Shown here: positions 38,571-47,138 of the stretch, piece by piece
Numbering within the stretch: position 1 is the first letter of the stretch
Layout: the number at the start of each line of letters is the position of its first letter
The notes under the pieces: model-generated
Told to the model about the DNA's origin: nothing
What the model saw: only the letters and a program-made list of their open reading frames with translations
The model's database searches: none
Program-made: the position numbers and the translations under genes
Source: Clostridia bacterium
GTDB taxonomy: Bacteria; Bacillota; Clostridia; Oscillospirales; CAG-272
DNA: 47,138 nucleotides
Assembly: GCA_017408585.1 (NCBI GenBank)
Contig: JAFQUJ010000013.1
Location: 1-47,138 of the forward strand
Direction: 5' to 3'

Positions 38571-40526
38571 ATGAAAAGAAAATTGTTTTTAGCCTGTTTA
38601 ATAGCGGTAATGCTTGTCCTCGTGCTTGGGATTTATGTAAGCGCAGAGGAAATAAGCACGCCGAGCTATGACAGGACATACACCATTGATAATGTAAGCT
38701 ATCCTCTTTGGGAACAGGATAGCGAGGGCAATTACCACCCTTTAATCTGGTATCTGAATAGCGATAACGAAATGTGTAGCGTTTGGGCTGACGGTCAAAA
38801 AAACGCAAGGGGCGCATATGTAGAGCTTGCTTGCTCGGGAACTCAGCTTTCAAAGGTGACGGTTCGTGAAAGCAACGGAGCGACCTATGAAAGTCACAGC
38901 TCGTTTGTTTTAGTCAATTTGAACGGTGTGGAGCTGACCTATCAAGGAACCAAATACCCTGTTAAGTATATACGCTTTTCAGTTTTTCACACAGACACCG
39001 CCACTAACGGTAGTACATCCTATTACTATAACGAAAACAGCGTATTAAAAGTAGTTTTTTTACCGCAAACTATCAGCCAAATAGGTTATCACGATGGCAA
39101 GGTGGTTCAAGGTGCGGCGAATACTATATTTTATTCGTTTTCTAATTGCACGGCTCTTGAATATGTTGAGTTTCATTCCAATACCGTACTTAACGATAAT
39201 ACACTAAACAGGGGAGGCTTTACAAATTGCAAATCATTAAAGGCAATCTCGCTTCCCGATAGCATTAAAATATTTGGAAATGCTGCATTAGCCGGTTGCA
39301 CAGCCTTAGAGGCGGTGTATCTCCCAAGCTCGCTTGCGACTCTTAGTAGCGCAGGAGACCCGTTTGTAAACAGCGACAATATGTACTTTGTAAGCAGTCC
39401 GTTTACAATGAATTCGGCAAACGATGTGCCGAGCAAGCCCGAGCTGTACTATTTTCCGCAAGAGCTTACAAGCTTTGGAGCGGCGGTTCTTCCTTCCAAT
39501 GTAAACAAGATAGTGGTAATTAGTGAAAAGGTAACATCACACTCAACAAAAATGTTTGCGCTCTCGGGCGTTGAAACTGTGGTTTATCTTGGCAATATGA
39601 CATCCTTTAGCTTAACGAAAGCGCAAAGCACCGCCTTAAATGTTCTTATGCCTAACACAACTAATGTGCCGACGGTGTCAGCTACGGGAAACACCAACGG
39701 CTCTGCGGTATATCTATGCAAGATGGGCAAAAGCTTCGTATTTGACGAAGGCGCTTGGAAGGATGAAGCAGTTCACATTGAGGATCCGAGCAAATCGTTT
39801 GTATCAAAAGAGGCTAACTGTGTGGATAATGCCAAAAAGGCTACGACCTGCTTCTGCGGAGCATATATAGGAGAGGTGGAAATAGAAAATTCACGCGATA
39901 GCGAAAAGCACGATTTGGAAAACGCAGCAGTAGTAAATATTACATATGCCGATTTTACTAAAACGGGCTACAAAACACTCAAATGTAATAAATGTGATCT
40001 CGGAATTAAATCGGGGGAAGCACAGCCGATTTTTATTTGCAGTGGCTATTCGACGAACGCAGATAATAGCGGAATTGCAACAGGCTTTTACATCGATCAC
40101 GATAGTCTTTGGGAATACGAAAGCGTTAATGGCAAAAAGATTACCTTCGGGGTTGTAGTGTTCAATCCAAAATATCTTGATGCTGATACAATATTTACCT
40201 CTGACGGAAAAATTAACGCAGCTAAGGGTGCGCTTCAGGTGGAGCTGGATCTTACATATTCGCATTGCAATATCTCCGTTTTCGGAATGAGTATTGATAA
40301 TGCGGAGCACGCTTCGCTCGAGCTTGTCTTCGCAGGCTATGCCTATGAGGGAGAGGATAGGGAGAATGTCCAAATATTCCAAAAGGATTACGCAGGCTTA
40401 TCAAGCTCGCCAATGGCAAGCAAGGTTACAAGAGGAAGCGATGTTCTTTATACGATAAAGATTCAAAGCGTAATCAATCCCACTCAAATGACAACAGGCA
40501 AAGAGGGCTTGGAAGAATTCAAATAA
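38571..40526 (+). CDS. Secreted BspA-like leucine-rich-repeat protein
   Basis: About 651 residues from ATG 38571, preceded by AAAGGAG. Signal peptide 'MKRKLFLACLIAVMLVLVLG' then 'IYVSA|EE'. About 150-330 shows BspA/LRR_5 repeats ('FSNCTALEYVEFHSNTVLND', 'FTNCKSLKAISLPDSIKIFG', 'LAGCTALEAVYLPSSLATLS'). About 380-470 contains a Cys-containing segment ('CVDNAKKATTCFCGAYIG', 'LKCNKCDLGI') common in gut Clostridia surface proteins. The C-terminal 150 residues are a beta-rich domain I do not recognise. There is no LPXTG or SLH anchor. It probably acts on the cell surface or in the medium; divergent from the AraC gene. Confidence 0.85.
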   Translation: MKRKLFLACLIAVMLVLVLGIYVSAEEISTPSYDRTYTIDNVSYPLWEQDSEGNYHPLIWYLNSDNEMCSVWADGQKNARGAYVELACSGTQLSKVTVRESNGATYESHSSFVLVNLNGVELTYQGTKYPVKYIRFSVFHTDTATNGSTSYYYNENSVLKVVFLPQTISQIGYHDGKVVQGAANTIFYSFSNCTALEYVEFHSNTVLNDNTLNRGGFTNCKSLKAISLPDSIKIFGNAALAGCTALEAVYLPSSLATLSSAGDPFVNSDNMYFVSSPFTMNSANDVPSKPELYYFPQELTSFGAAVLPSNVNKIVVISEKVTSHSTKMFALSGVETVVYLGNMTSFSLTKAQSTALNVLMPNTTNVPTVSATGNTNGSAVYLCKMGKSFVFDEGAWKDEAVHIEDPSKSFVSKEANCVDNAKKATTCFCGAYIGEVEIENSRDSEKHDLENAAVVNITYADFTKTGYKTLKCNKCDLGIKSGEAQPIFICSGYSTNADNSGIATGFYIDHDSLWEYESVNGKKITFGVVVFNPKYLDADTIFTSDGKINAAKGALQVELDLTYSHCNISVFGMSIDNAEHASLELVFAGYAYEGEDRENVQIFQKDYAGLSSSPMASKVTRGSDVLYTIKIQSVINPTQMTTGKEGLEEFK

Positions 40527-40561
40527 AAATCGGTCGGTTTTTATATCGACGAACAGAAAAC

Positions 40562-40607
40562 AAATAGCAAGAATAGAGGGAGCTTCCCGTTTATTCTTGC
40601 TATTTTT
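40562..40607 (+). terminator. Terminator of the LRR gene
   Basis: AAATAGCAAGAATA / TATTCTTGCTATTT with an inner GGGAGCTTCCC stem and following T residues. Confidence 0.85.
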
Positions 40608-40617
40608 GTTTTTGCGT

Positions 40618-40720
40618 TTAATTCACGCCCACAGGGCTATTCATGCGACTTGTCGCAATTCGTGACGCAAGGCGTCAATTCATGGCGTCAGCTAATTCAC
40701 AAGCGCTCGTCCGACGCGCC
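40618..40720. repeat. Short mini-hairpin repeat, copy G
   Basis: Hairpins GCCC-aca-GGGC, GCGAC-ttg-TCGC, GACGC-aag-GCGTC and a GGCGTC-type unit, joined by ATTCATG/AATTC linkers. Different stems from copies A-F but the same format. Its end overlaps the last codons of the glycosidase gene. Confidence 0.7.
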
Positions 40721-42571
40721 GACAAGCAAGAAATAATAGTTATCGGCAAGGTAATTATAGCCACAGGGGTTGCCCTCCTTAGTGCGCCAATCTATGCTTT
40801 GACAGTAGCCGGGCATAAGACCTGTGTGCGTAAATTCCTTTTCGTAGGTGTTGAGAATGGTAAAGAAAATCTTGTCTGCCTCGTTCTTTAAGCCTGTTTT
40901 ATACATAGCTTTAAGGAAGCAATAGCCATTCATGCCACTAAGACCGCCGTTTTCGTAGCGTCCCCAATCGGTCATGCAAGGCCAATCACCCGTGTCTGCT
41001 TTACCGATTGGCTCGACATTTCCGGGAATACCATAGCGAAGGTCGCCATAGCCCTGCTCGTCCATCTTTTTTAGCAGGCTTTGGAGCATTTGTCTGCCTA
41101 AATCCAAAGGCACAAGCCCCTCATTTATCGCCATAGCGCAAGCGAAGGTGAACGCATAATCATGCACCTGCCCATCACGGCTTATCCACCCTGCCATAAG
41201 AGAGGTTTTGGGGTTGTAGAAGGTGTCAAAGAAGGAGCGCTCGAATTTATCCAGAAAATCAATATAGCCCCTTGCCTCGTCTGCACGCCCGATTTTGACA
41301 AGAAGCTCGCTAAGCTCCACAAACGCCCTATGACATAGGCAATTAAAGTAAATATCCTTATGCCCAAAGGCGAAATTATCCCACCAGTTGCGCTGACGAT
41401 AGCCCAGCTCGCTCTCCTGCTCCATGTAATCGCCGGGGAAGGTCACCTCTATAATTCCGTCGCTGTCTGTGTCGAGCGACATAAGAAAATCAAGAGCTTT
41501 TTTCGCATAGGGAATAAGCCTTTTCGCAAAGGGCAAATTCCAGCTTGCAATTCCCGCAAGCGCAATCACCGCGCTCGGCGTAGAGTCGATAAAATCACAC
41601 ATGGGCCTTGCTTTTGGCTTGTCATAGTAATCAAAATTCACCTCGCCGTCGGGGGCTTGGCACTTTTTGAAGGACTGCTCAATCTGTCTTTCAAACACAG
41701 AGCGAATGAGGGCAAAAAGCTCGTTTTCGCCACCCATAGCTCTTAAAAGGTCGCTCTTCATGTGAACGCTTAGATGCCCCGTACCGTTTAGATAAATGTT
41801 GTCACCCATATCAAAGCGCTCACGATTGAGGGCAAAGGAGTTGAGCCAACAGCGCTTAAAGCCATTATAGCGAGGGTCGTCCTCGTTTTTAAGAGCCGGA
41901 TATTGCTCGGGGAGCACCTTAAAGCTCAAATTCACACACTCGTGCGAGGATTTCGTCTTGATTGTTATTTTTGACGAGCCGAAATTAAGAGCATACATAT
42001 CCCTGTGACCCACATCGTAATTAAGATAGCCTAGGCTAAGCCCCGAATAATCACCCGATTTTGTCAGCTCCTCGATAGCGTAAGCGTCATCACAATCGGC
42101 GCTGATTTCAAGCAAGCCAAAATCGGGAAAATGAACGATAAGTGGCAGGGCGTATTTGGTTTTAAACAAAACGAGGGGGTTCTTGCTCCTCATATGGTGA
42201 GGCGCTTTTTTCACGCTCTGCGACCAAATTGTAGGCGGAGCAGTTTTAATAGATAGATTGATGGTAAACAGGTCGCCCCTCGGCGCTCCCTTCAGCGCAA
42301 GCGTCATTTTTCTTTCTCCGTCAAAGGCGTACTCGGCGCTCTCACCGTTTTCGCCCTTAAAGGTGACTAAATTGTCGCAAAAATCGACACATCTCGGCGC
42401 TTTTTTCTTAAAATTGCCAATTGTCGCTCCGTGCGAGGGAAGCATCAAATTAAAGGTTGTGTGACGGTCCTTCTCGCGCCCACCCGAGTCAATTCCCATA
42501 AAGGCAAGGCGTGCGTTTTCCGTGTCAATTGCGACGGAGATAAAGTCGCTGTTAAAGGTAGCATATTTCAT
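40697..42571 (-). CDS. (alpha/alpha)6-barrel glycosidase-like protein, family not assigned
   Basis: 624 residues: an N-terminal beta-sandwich (about 1-235) and a C-terminal (alpha/alpha)6 six-hairpin barrel (about 240-615) with 'CDFIDSTPSAVIALAGIASW', 'DTDSDGIIEVTFPGDYMEQE', 'RQRNWWDNFAFGHKDIYFNC' and 'GLSGMNGYCFLKAMYKTG'. The Asp/Glu-rich loops in these segments are candidates for catalysis. No signal peptide, so cytoplasmic. I cannot assign a CAZy family. The last residues 'GASDERL' come from repeat copy G sequence, so the native C-terminus may have been altered. GGGGGG before ATG 42571 is a strong ribosome binding site. Confidence 0.75.
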   Translation of the reverse strand: MKYATFNSDFISVAIDTENARLAFMGIDSGGREKDRHTTFNLMLPSHGATIGNFKKKAPRCVDFCDNLVTFKGENGESAEYAFDGERKMTLALKGAPRGDLFTINLSIKTAPPTIWSQSVKKAPHHMRSKNPLVLFKTKYALPLIVHFPDFGLLEISADCDDAYAIEELTKSGDYSGLSLGYLNYDVGHRDMYALNFGSSKITIKTKSSHECVNLSFKVLPEQYPALKNEDDPRYNGFKRCWLNSFALNRERFDMGDNIYLNGTGHLSVHMKSDLLRAMGGENELFALIRSVFERQIEQSFKKCQAPDGEVNFDYYDKPKARPMCDFIDSTPSAVIALAGIASWNLPFAKRLIPYAKKALDFLMSLDTDSDGIIEVTFPGDYMEQESELGYRQRNWWDNFAFGHKDIYFNCLCHRAFVELSELLVKIGRADEARGYIDFLDKFERSFFDTFYNPKTSLMAGWISRDGQVHDYAFTFACAMAINEGLVPLDLGRQMLQSLLKKMDEQGYGDLRYGIPGNVEPIGKADTGDWPCMTDWGRYENGGLSGMNGYCFLKAMYKTGLKNEADKIFFTILNTYEKEFTHTGLMPGYCQSIDWRTKEGNPCGYNYLADNYYFLLVGASDERL

Positions 42572-42601
42572 ATGTAATCCCCCCTGTGCTTTCTCATTTT
42601 C

Positions 42602-42630
42602 ATGATATCATATAAGGCTCAAAAAATCAA
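42602..42630 (-). promoter_or_regulatory. Glycosidase promoter with TGATATCA box on the -10
   Basis: Minus strand -35 TTGATT (42625-42630), 17-nt spacer, -10 TATCAT (42602-42607) within the perfect palindrome ATGATATCAT (42602-42611). This repeats the arrangement of the RHH promoter at 21377-21405 and suggests the same repressor. Confidence 0.55.
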
Positions 42631-42736
42631 GCGATATATAAAATTACACGCGCCCACGCCAAAAAATGAAGCAAGGTGTTGCTTTTGAGGCTCAAATATG
42701 ATAAAATGTAAGCAGAAAAATCGTAAGAGGTGCGAA

Positions 42737-44728
42737 ATGGCAAACGAATTTTTACCAATAACAAGAGAAGAATGTGAAGAAAGGTTCGGGGGAGCGCCCG
42801 ACTTTGTATATGTAACGGGTGACGCATATGTGGACCACCCGTCCTTTGGCACAGCCATAATTTCAAGAGTGCTTGAGAGCGCAGGCTTCAGCGTTGCAAT
42901 ACTCTCCCAGCCTGACTATAAATCGTGCGAGGAATTCAAGCGCTTTGGCAAGCCTCGCCTTGGCTTTTTGGTAAGCGCAGGCAATATTGACTCAATGGTT
43001 GCGCACTATACCGCATCAAAGAAAAAGCGCTCGTATGACTATTATTCTGCCGGTGGCAAGATGGGTAAGCGCCCCGACCGTGCAGTTATCGTGTATTGTA
43101 ATCGTATTCGTGAGGCGTATGGAGATGTACCGATTATTATTGGCGGTCTTGAAGCGTCACTTCGTCGATTTGCTCACTACGATTATTGGGATAACAAGAT
43201 AAGACGCTCAATTTTGGTCGATAGCCGAGCCGACATTCTCACCTATGGCATGGGCGAGAGCATAATTTTAAAAATTGCCAAGCTCTTAGAGCGAGGCGTT
43301 CCCGTCAAGAAAATACGAAACGAGAGGGGCTGTGTCTATCTTTGCGACAGAAACGACCCTGTAAATTACCCCGTTGCCGAGGAGTTTGACTTCAATGTGA
43401 TAAAGACCGATAAGGTCGAATACGCAAGGGCGTTTGGCGTTCAATACAAAAATCAAGACGCAATAAGCGGTAAGGCGATAGTTGAATATTACGACAACAA
43501 AAAGCTCGTTCAAAATCCACCGGCGTTCCCCTTGGAGCGTGAGGAGCTTGACGCAGTTTATGCTCTTCCATATATGAGAACATACCACCCTGTGTACGAA
43601 AATGAGGGTGGAGTGCCTGCAATTGCCGAGGTTAAATTCTCAATTACGCACAATCGCGGTTGCTTTGGTGGGTGCAACTTCTGTGCGCTCGCATTCCATC
43701 AAGGGCGTAGCGTTCGCTCCCGTAGCATTGAAAGCGTGCTCGCCGAGGCTAAAATTATAACGGAAATGAGCGATTTCAAGGGCTACATACACGATGTTGG
43801 CGGTCCTACTGCTAATTTTAGATACCCTGCGTGCAAAAAACAGCTTGATAGTGGCGTTTGCGCGAACAGAAAGTGCCTTGTGCCAACCCCTTGTCCAAAT
43901 TTGATAGCAGACCATAGCGAATACATTGAGCTTTTGGAGAAAATTGAGGCTCTTCCCAAGGTGAAAAGGGTATTTATTCGCTCGGGAATTCGCTTTGACT
44001 ATATGCTTGCCGATAAGAGCGACGCATTTTTCAGGCGTCTTGTAAAGCACCATGTAAGCGGTCAATTAAAGGTTGCGCCCGAGCATTGTAGCTCGAATGT
44101 GCTAAGATATATGGGCAAGCCCGATATATCAGTTTATAATCGCTTCCGTGAAAAGTATTTCAAGCTCAGCGCAGAGTGTGGACTTGAGCAGTATGTCGTT
44201 CCATACCTTATGTCCTCGCACCCCGGTAGCACCTTAAATGATGCAATTGAGCTGGCCCTGTATCTAAAAAAGATAGGCTACACGCCTGAGCAGGTGCAGG
44301 ATTTCTATCCAACCCCGGGAACTGCCTCAACGGTTATGTACTACACGGGTATAAATCCACTTGATATGAAAAAGGTGTACGCCCCCGACGATTACAGAGA
44401 AAAGCTCATGCAAAGGGCGCTCCTTCAATATCGTCGTCCGGAAAATCGCAATCTCGTGCGTGAGGCGCTTATGCGTGCAGGGCGTGAGGACCTTATCGGC
44501 TATGGCCCGGAGTGCCTTGTAACGCCGGATGGAAGAGTGCAAAGGCGAGGTGCGGATGTGCGTACACCCCAAGAGTTCAAGCGAAGTGAAGAACGATTGG
44601 CTGGTGGTAGCCATGCAAGCGACCGAAGGGAGTCGCAATGCGGAGTGAGAAATGAAAGAAAAGGCAAAAAGCCCTCTGCCTCGGCACGCAAGGGAACTAA
44701 AAAAACGACAAGCAAGAGAAAAAAATAA
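42737..44728 (+). CDS. YgiQ-family radical SAM protein
   Basis: 663 residues from ATG 42737 (AGAGGTG upstream; an ATG at 42698 has none). N-terminal B12-binding-like region ('[20 protein letters not shown]', '[18 protein letters not shown]'), then the radical SAM CxxxCxxC motif as '[13 protein letters not shown]' at about residue 310, '[20 protein letters not shown]' and '[18 protein letters not shown]'. These mark the YgiQ (UPF0313) family, whose reaction is unknown. The C-terminus is unusual: after '[17 protein letters not shown]' about 30 residues are encoded by the 89-bp repeat block (44552-44640), followed by a Lys/Ser/Arg-rich tail. Confidence 0.9.
   Translation: MANEFLPITREECEERFGGAPDFVYVTGDAYVDHPSFGTAIISRVLESAGFSVAILSQPDYKSCEEFKRFGKPRLGFLVSAGNIDSMVAHYTASKKKRSYDYYSAGGKMGKRPDRAVIVYCNRIREAYGDVPIIIGGLEASLRRFAHYDYWDNKIRRSILVDSRADILTYGMGESIILKIAKLLERGVPVKKIRNERGCVYLCDRNDPVNYPVAEEFDFNVIKTDKVEYARAFGVQYKNQDAISGKAIVEYYDNKKLVQNPPAFPLEREELDAVYALPYMRTYHPVYENEGGVPAIAEVKFSITHNRGCFGGCNFCALAFHQGRSVRSRSIESVLAEAKIITEMSDFKGYIHDVGGPTANFRYPACKKQLDSGVCANRKCLVPTPCPNLIADHSEYIELLEKIEALPKVKRVFIRSGIRFDYMLADKSDAFFRRLVKHHVSGQLKVAPEHCSSNVLRYMGKPDISVYNRFREKYFKLSAECGLEQYVVPYLMSSHPGSTLNDAIELALYLKKIGYTPEQVQDFYPTPGTASTVMYYTGINPLDMKKVYAPDDYREKLMQRALLQYRRPENRNLVREALMRAGREDLIGYGPECLVTPDGRVQRRGADVRTPQEFKRSEERLAGGSHASDRRESQCGVRNERKGKKPSASARKGTKKTTSKRKK
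44552..44640. repeat. 89-bp repeat block inside ygiQ (copy H)
   Basis: Base-for-base identical to 20316-20404 by eye; also at 2966-3054 (minus) and 30054-30142 with a few changes. Its flanks (TGCGGAGTGAGAAATGA) also resemble other copies. Length plus flanks keep the ygiQ frame open. Confidence 0.9.
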
Positions 44729-44757
44729 AAAAATTTTAGTCATATGTAAAAAAACTC

Positions 44758-44787
44758 TTGACAAAACGCATATTATGTGTGTATAAT
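44758..44787 (+). promoter_or_regulatory. Promoter of rpmH
   Basis: -35 TTGACA (44758-44763), 18-nt spacer, -10 TATAAT (44782-44787); both hexamers are consensus, as expected for a ribosomal protein gene. Confidence 0.8.
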
Positions 44788-44874
44788 ATAACTTGTCTTG
44801 AAATCGAGAAGATAAATTGGCTTTAAATTGATGCTTATATAGCTCCAATTTATGAAAATTAAGGAGGTGCAACT

Positions 44875-45009
44875 ATGTTAAGAACTTACCAACCTAAGAA
44901 GCGTCAGAGAAAAAAGGAACATGGTTTCAGAAAAAGAATGAGAACAGCTGACGGAAGAAAAGTTTTGAAGAGAAGACGCGCTAAGGGCCGTGCTAGACTC
45001 ACATACTAA
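44875..45009 (+). CDS. rpmH: Ribosomal protein bL34
   Basis: 44 residues, '[20 protein letters not shown]' then '[20 protein letters not shown]', the near-invariant bL34 sequence. AAGGAGGTG precedes ATG 44875. It is the first gene of the origin-proximal rpmH-rnpA-yidD-yidC-jag order. A strong hairpin terminator follows, so most transcripts should stop there and give excess rpmH mRNA over rnpA. Confidence 0.97.
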   Translation: MLRTYQPKKRQRKKEHGFRKRMRTADGRKVLKRRRAKGRARLTY

Positions 45010-45053
45010 TTTCGCACGCATAGCTCGGTCAGCGTAGCTGATAGCTTAAAGTA

Positions 45054-45090
45054 AAAAAAGAAGCTGTCGATTGGCGACAGCTTCTTTTTT
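45054..45090 (+). terminator. Terminator or attenuator between rpmH and rnpA
   Basis: Stem AAGAAGCTGTCG / CGACAGCTTCTT with an ATTGG loop and a T tract. A small TCAGC-gta-GCTGA hairpin precedes it (about 45029-45041). Confidence 0.85.
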
Positions 45091-45170
45091 AAAAGCAAGG
45101 GGTTAAGCTCGCCCCTCTAAATAAGAGCTAAGTATTGTCAAGTGTAGCGATTGGGCTACAAGAGGTGCAT

Positions 45171-45560
45171 ATGAAGCATATTGCCATTGGTGAAAACCAT
45201 CTATACTCGAAGGCTTACGCAAAGGGAGAAAAGTTCGTCGGCAGATTTGTCGTTGTCTATATCTTAAAGGACTTTAAGGCGACAAGACTCATGAATGCCA
45301 ATCCCGAAAAGAAATATCTAAACCGAATAGGACTTACCGTTTCAAAGAAGCTGGGAAAGGCTCATATTAGAAATCGTGTTAAAAGAATTTTGCGTGAGGG
45401 ATTAAGACAAACAGAAACGGAAAATAATCTAAAAAAGGGATATCTTATCGTGCTGGTCGCAAGGGCCGGCGCAATCGACGCAAAAAGCGACGATATTAAG
45501 ACAGACCTAACAAGAGCCTTTAAGGCTTTAAAATTCATAAGAGATGAAAAAAATTCTTAA
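45171..45560 (+). CDS. rnpA: Ribonuclease P protein component
   Basis: 129 residues from ATG 45171, preceded by AAGAGGTG; an in-frame TTG at 45135 is unlikely. '[20 protein letters not shown]' with 'RILREGLR' is the RNR motif that binds the P RNA. The N-terminal '[14 protein letters not shown]' is the central-cleft strand. It assists 5' maturation of tRNA. The end overlaps yidD by 17 nt. Confidence 0.96.
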   Translation: MKHIAIGENHLYSKAYAKGEKFVGRFVVVYILKDFKATRLMNANPEKKYLNRIGLTVSKKLGKAHIRNRVKRILREGLRQTETENNLKKGYLIVLVARAGAIDAKSDDIKTDLTRAFKALKFIRDEKNS

Positions 45561-45801
45561 ATTTTTCATAAACCTATACCGCAAGCTTATCTCGCCACTT
45601 TTGCCGAATGCGTGTCGCTTTACGCCGACCTGCTCGGAGTACGCATTAGAGGCGCTTGACAAGCATGGCGCAATAAAGGGCTCGCTCCTTGCCATTTGGC
45701 GAATTTTGAGGTGCAACCCCTTCTGCCGAGGCGGTTATGACCCTGTTCCCGACAAATTCACTTTTAAAAGGGAACAGACACAGGAGAACAAAAATGATTG
45801 A
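45544..45801 (+). CDS. yidD: Membrane protein insertion efficiency factor
   Basis: 85 residues; '[20 protein letters not shown]', '[20 protein letters not shown]' and '[17 protein letters not shown]' are the family hallmarks, with all three Cys positions. It aids YidC-dependent insertion at the inner face of the membrane. Overlaps rnpA at the 5' end and yidC (start 45794) at the 3' end by 8 nt. Confidence 0.97.
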   Translation: MKKILKFFINLYRKLISPLLPNACRFTPTCSEYALEALDKHGAIKGSLLAIWRILRCNPFCRGGYDPVPDKFTFKREQTQENKND

Positions 45802-46798
45802 TTTTTTAGCGAAATTACTTGGTTATGTAATGAGGGGCTGTTCTTGGCTTACAGGTAACAGCTATGTTCCTGCGCTTTTGCTGTTCGCTCTTGCAATGCA
45901 ATTGCTCCTTTGCCCGTTTGGCATTAAGCAACAAAAGAACATGGTAAAGCAGGCGTCGCTTCGTCCTAAGGAAATGGCGATTAGAAACAAGTACAAGGGC
46001 AGAACTGACCAAGTGACAATGAAAAAGCTTCAAAACGAGATTATGGAGCTTTATCAAAGAGAGGGATATAGCCAATTCGCAGGCTGTCTTCCAATGCTTT
46101 TACAGCTTATTATCATCTTCCCACTTTATCAAGTAGTTATTCGTCCGCTCGAATTCGTTGGTGGACTTAGCGAAACGGTTTGCAACGAGCTAACAGCCTA
46201 TGTTCAAAGCCTCGGCGTGACTGTAAGTGGAAACGCAGCGCAGGTTCAGCTCGCCTCATGGCTTGCAAAGGGAAATGCTGTCGTTGCAACGGAGGGTGTT
46301 ATTTCTCAAGCATCAGTTGATGCAATCAATGGCATGACAAACATTCCAATCGTGTCGCTTTTCGGCGTTGACCTGGGAGTTACTCCTTGGGAGGCTATGA
46401 GAATGCCCGGAATTTGGTGGCTTGCCATTATTCCTGTTCTCAACCTTGGACTTATGTATGTATCGCAGTTCTTGTCAAAGAAGCTTTCATACCAAAACCC
46501 ACAGGCAGAGCAAATGAACAATTCATCAATGAAGATTATGATGTATGTTCTTCCACTTATGACCATGTTTATCACCTTTGGCTTTGCAGCAGCTATCGGT
46601 ATTTACTGGATTTTTAGAACACTTCTTTCAATGCTTCAGCAGTTCATCTTCGCTAAGGCTATGCCTTATCCAACCTTTACAGAGGAGGACTACAAGAAGG
46701 CAGAAAGAGAGATGAAGGGAACAAGAAAGAACAAGAAATCGAGCGCTGAATATGTTGTTCAGCCGGGCGAGTATCGTTCACTTCACCACGACGACTAA
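45794..46798 (+). CDS. yidC: Membrane protein insertase YidC (Oxa1 family)
   Basis: 334 residues from ATG 45794, preceded by CAGGAGAAC. Short Gram-positive type without the large periplasmic domain. TM segments at about 22-42, 95-118 (after '[20 protein letters not shown]'), 200-225 and 245-290. The conserved positively charged hydrophilic-groove arginine is in '[14 protein letters not shown]'. A 60-residue insertion after the second TM ('[20 protein letters not shown]' onward) is typical of Clostridia forms. The basic C-terminus 'KGTRKNKKS' can bind ribosomes. Confidence 0.95.
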   Translation: MIDFLAKLLGYVMRGCSWLTGNSYVPALLLFALAMQLLLCPFGIKQQKNMVKQASLRPKEMAIRNKYKGRTDQVTMKKLQNEIMELYQREGYSQFAGCLPMLLQLIIIFPLYQVVIRPLEFVGGLSETVCNELTAYVQSLGVTVSGNAAQVQLASWLAKGNAVVATEGVISQASVDAINGMTNIPIVSLFGVDLGVTPWEAMRMPGIWWLAIIPVLNLGLMYVSQFLSKKLSYQNPQAEQMNNSSMKIMMYVLPLMTMFITFGFAAAIGIYWIFRTLLSMLQQFIFAKAMPYPTFTEEDYKKAEREMKGTRKNKKSSAEYVVQPGEYRSLHHDD

Positions 46799-46804
46799 AT
46801 TTAT

Positions 46805-46817
46805 GTGGCAATGCCAC
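46805..46817 (+). other. Isolated mini-hairpin between yidC and jag
   Basis: GTGGC-aat-GCCAC, a 5-bp stem with 3-nt loop, the same format as the units in the composite repeats but single. Confidence 0.4.
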
Positions 46818-46833
46818 AAGCAGAGGAAAAGAA

Positions 46834-47138
46834 ATGAAATTTGATTATAATGTAACGGGTAAGACCGTTCAGGAGGCATACAATAGAGCAGTTACTCTCT
46901 ATTCAAGCTATGGCGAGATTGTCAACTATGAGATAATCTCACAGGGCAAGAAGGGCTTCCTCGGCATTTTCGGCGCTCAGCCTGCTGAAATCAAGGTTAC
47001 AGTTGACGATGGCAAGGGCGAGGTAACACCTAGCGCACCAACTACTGCTCCGAAAAATACCCCTAAAAAGAAAAAGAATAACAATAGTAACAATAATAGA
47101 AATAACAATAACAATAACAATAATAACACTAACAATAG
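46834..47138 (+). CDS. jag: Jag/SpoIIIJ-associated RNA-binding protein, 3'-truncated by window edge
   Basis: 101 codons visible, frame open at the edge. Residues 1-52 are the Jag N-terminal domain ('GKTVQEAYNRAV', 'IISQGKKGFLGIFG'). It is followed by a linker that turns into an Asn-rich tract from about residue 80 (AAC/AAT codons in a run), where in most homologs a Glu/Lys-rich linker leads to KH and R3H domains; those lie beyond the window. GAGGAAAAG precedes ATG 46834. Known to act with YidC; also called KhpB/EloR. Confidence 0.9.
   Translation, partial: MKFDYNVTGKTVQEAYNRAVTLYSSYGEIVNYEIISQGKKGFLGIFGAQPAEIKVTVDDGKGEVTPSAPTTAPKNTPKKKKNNNSNNNRNNNNNNNNNTNN

Noticed and set aside
44552-44660. 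Integron attC or transposon end inside ygiQ
   Set aside because: No GTTRRRY-type core sites, no integrase or transposase in the window, and the same block occurs in non-coding DNA with different neighbours.

Overview
The window looks like a chromosome segment close to the replication origin of an uncultivated, probably gut-dwelling member of the Bacillota (Clostridia). The evidence is the order rpmH-rnpA-yidD-yidC-jag, a soj/spo0J (parAB) pair, a Noc-like ParB paralog, five parS-type sites, strong AGGAG-type ribosome binding sites and sigma-A-like promoters. No tRNA, rRNA, transposase or CRISPR array was seen. The taxonomic placement is an inference from gene content only.

Layout. 1-0.8 kb: the end of an AbiEii-type nucleotidyltransferase toxin. 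1.2-9.0 kb: a hexuronate locus. A GH2 beta-glucuronidase-like enzyme, uxaB, uxaA and uxaC run leftward, and an LplD-like GH4 alpha-galacturonidase diverges rightward. Together they point to release of galacturonate from pectic oligosaccharides and its conversion to 2-keto-3-deoxygluconate. 9.3-10.3 kb: a XRE regulator divergent from a SLOG-fold protein. 10.5-20.0 kb: a leftward cluster with a serine protease, a zinc-ribbon/coiled-coil protein, two membrane coiled-coil proteins, an Hsp70-like ATPase and a helical protein. 20.0-22.0 kb: a repeat-rich gap holding a 59-residue ribbon-helix-helix (RHH) gene among many copies of the tandem palindrome TGATATCATGATATCA. 22.0-28.3 kb: a leftward five-gene operon with two coiled-coil proteins, a Vps4-like AAA ATPase, a trypsin-like protease and a RuvB-like AAA ATPase. 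29-34.7 kb: noc, the parS cluster, a 1.9 kb AT-rich gap that may be oriC, parA, parB and a small membrane protein. 34.9-36.2 kb: mscL and a second SLOG/regulator pair. 36.3-44.7 kb: a GH10 enzyme, an AraC regulator, a secreted leucine-rich-repeat protein, an (alpha/alpha)6-type glycosidase and a YgiQ radical SAM protein. 44.9-47.1 kb: rpmH, rnpA, yidD, yidC and the start of jag.

The most unusual content is the 22-28 kb operon. Three of its proteins (Vps4-like AAA, protease, RuvB-like AAA) start with about 80-residue helical domains. Those of the protease and the RuvB-like protein are visibly homologous, and that of the Vps4-like protein resembles MIT. The two coiled-coil proteins resemble ESCRT-III/CHMP subunits in layout and share a basic Arg-rich motif ahead of a disordered tail. 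My reading is a bacterial ESCRT-like membrane-remodelling or conflict module in which MIT-like domains recruit a disassembly ATPase, a protease and a second ATPase to coiled-coil polymers. An identical 20-base sequence lies upstream of this operon and of the Hsp70/protease cluster, suggesting common control.

A second unusual layer is a family of dispersed non-coding repeats. They are built from strings of very short hairpins (4-6 bp stem, 2-4 nt loop) separated by 5-8 nt linkers of ATGAATT or TCGATAT type, often with an 89-bp conserved block. They tend to sit directly at gene 3' ends, and one 89-bp block is read in frame inside the C-terminus of YgiQ.
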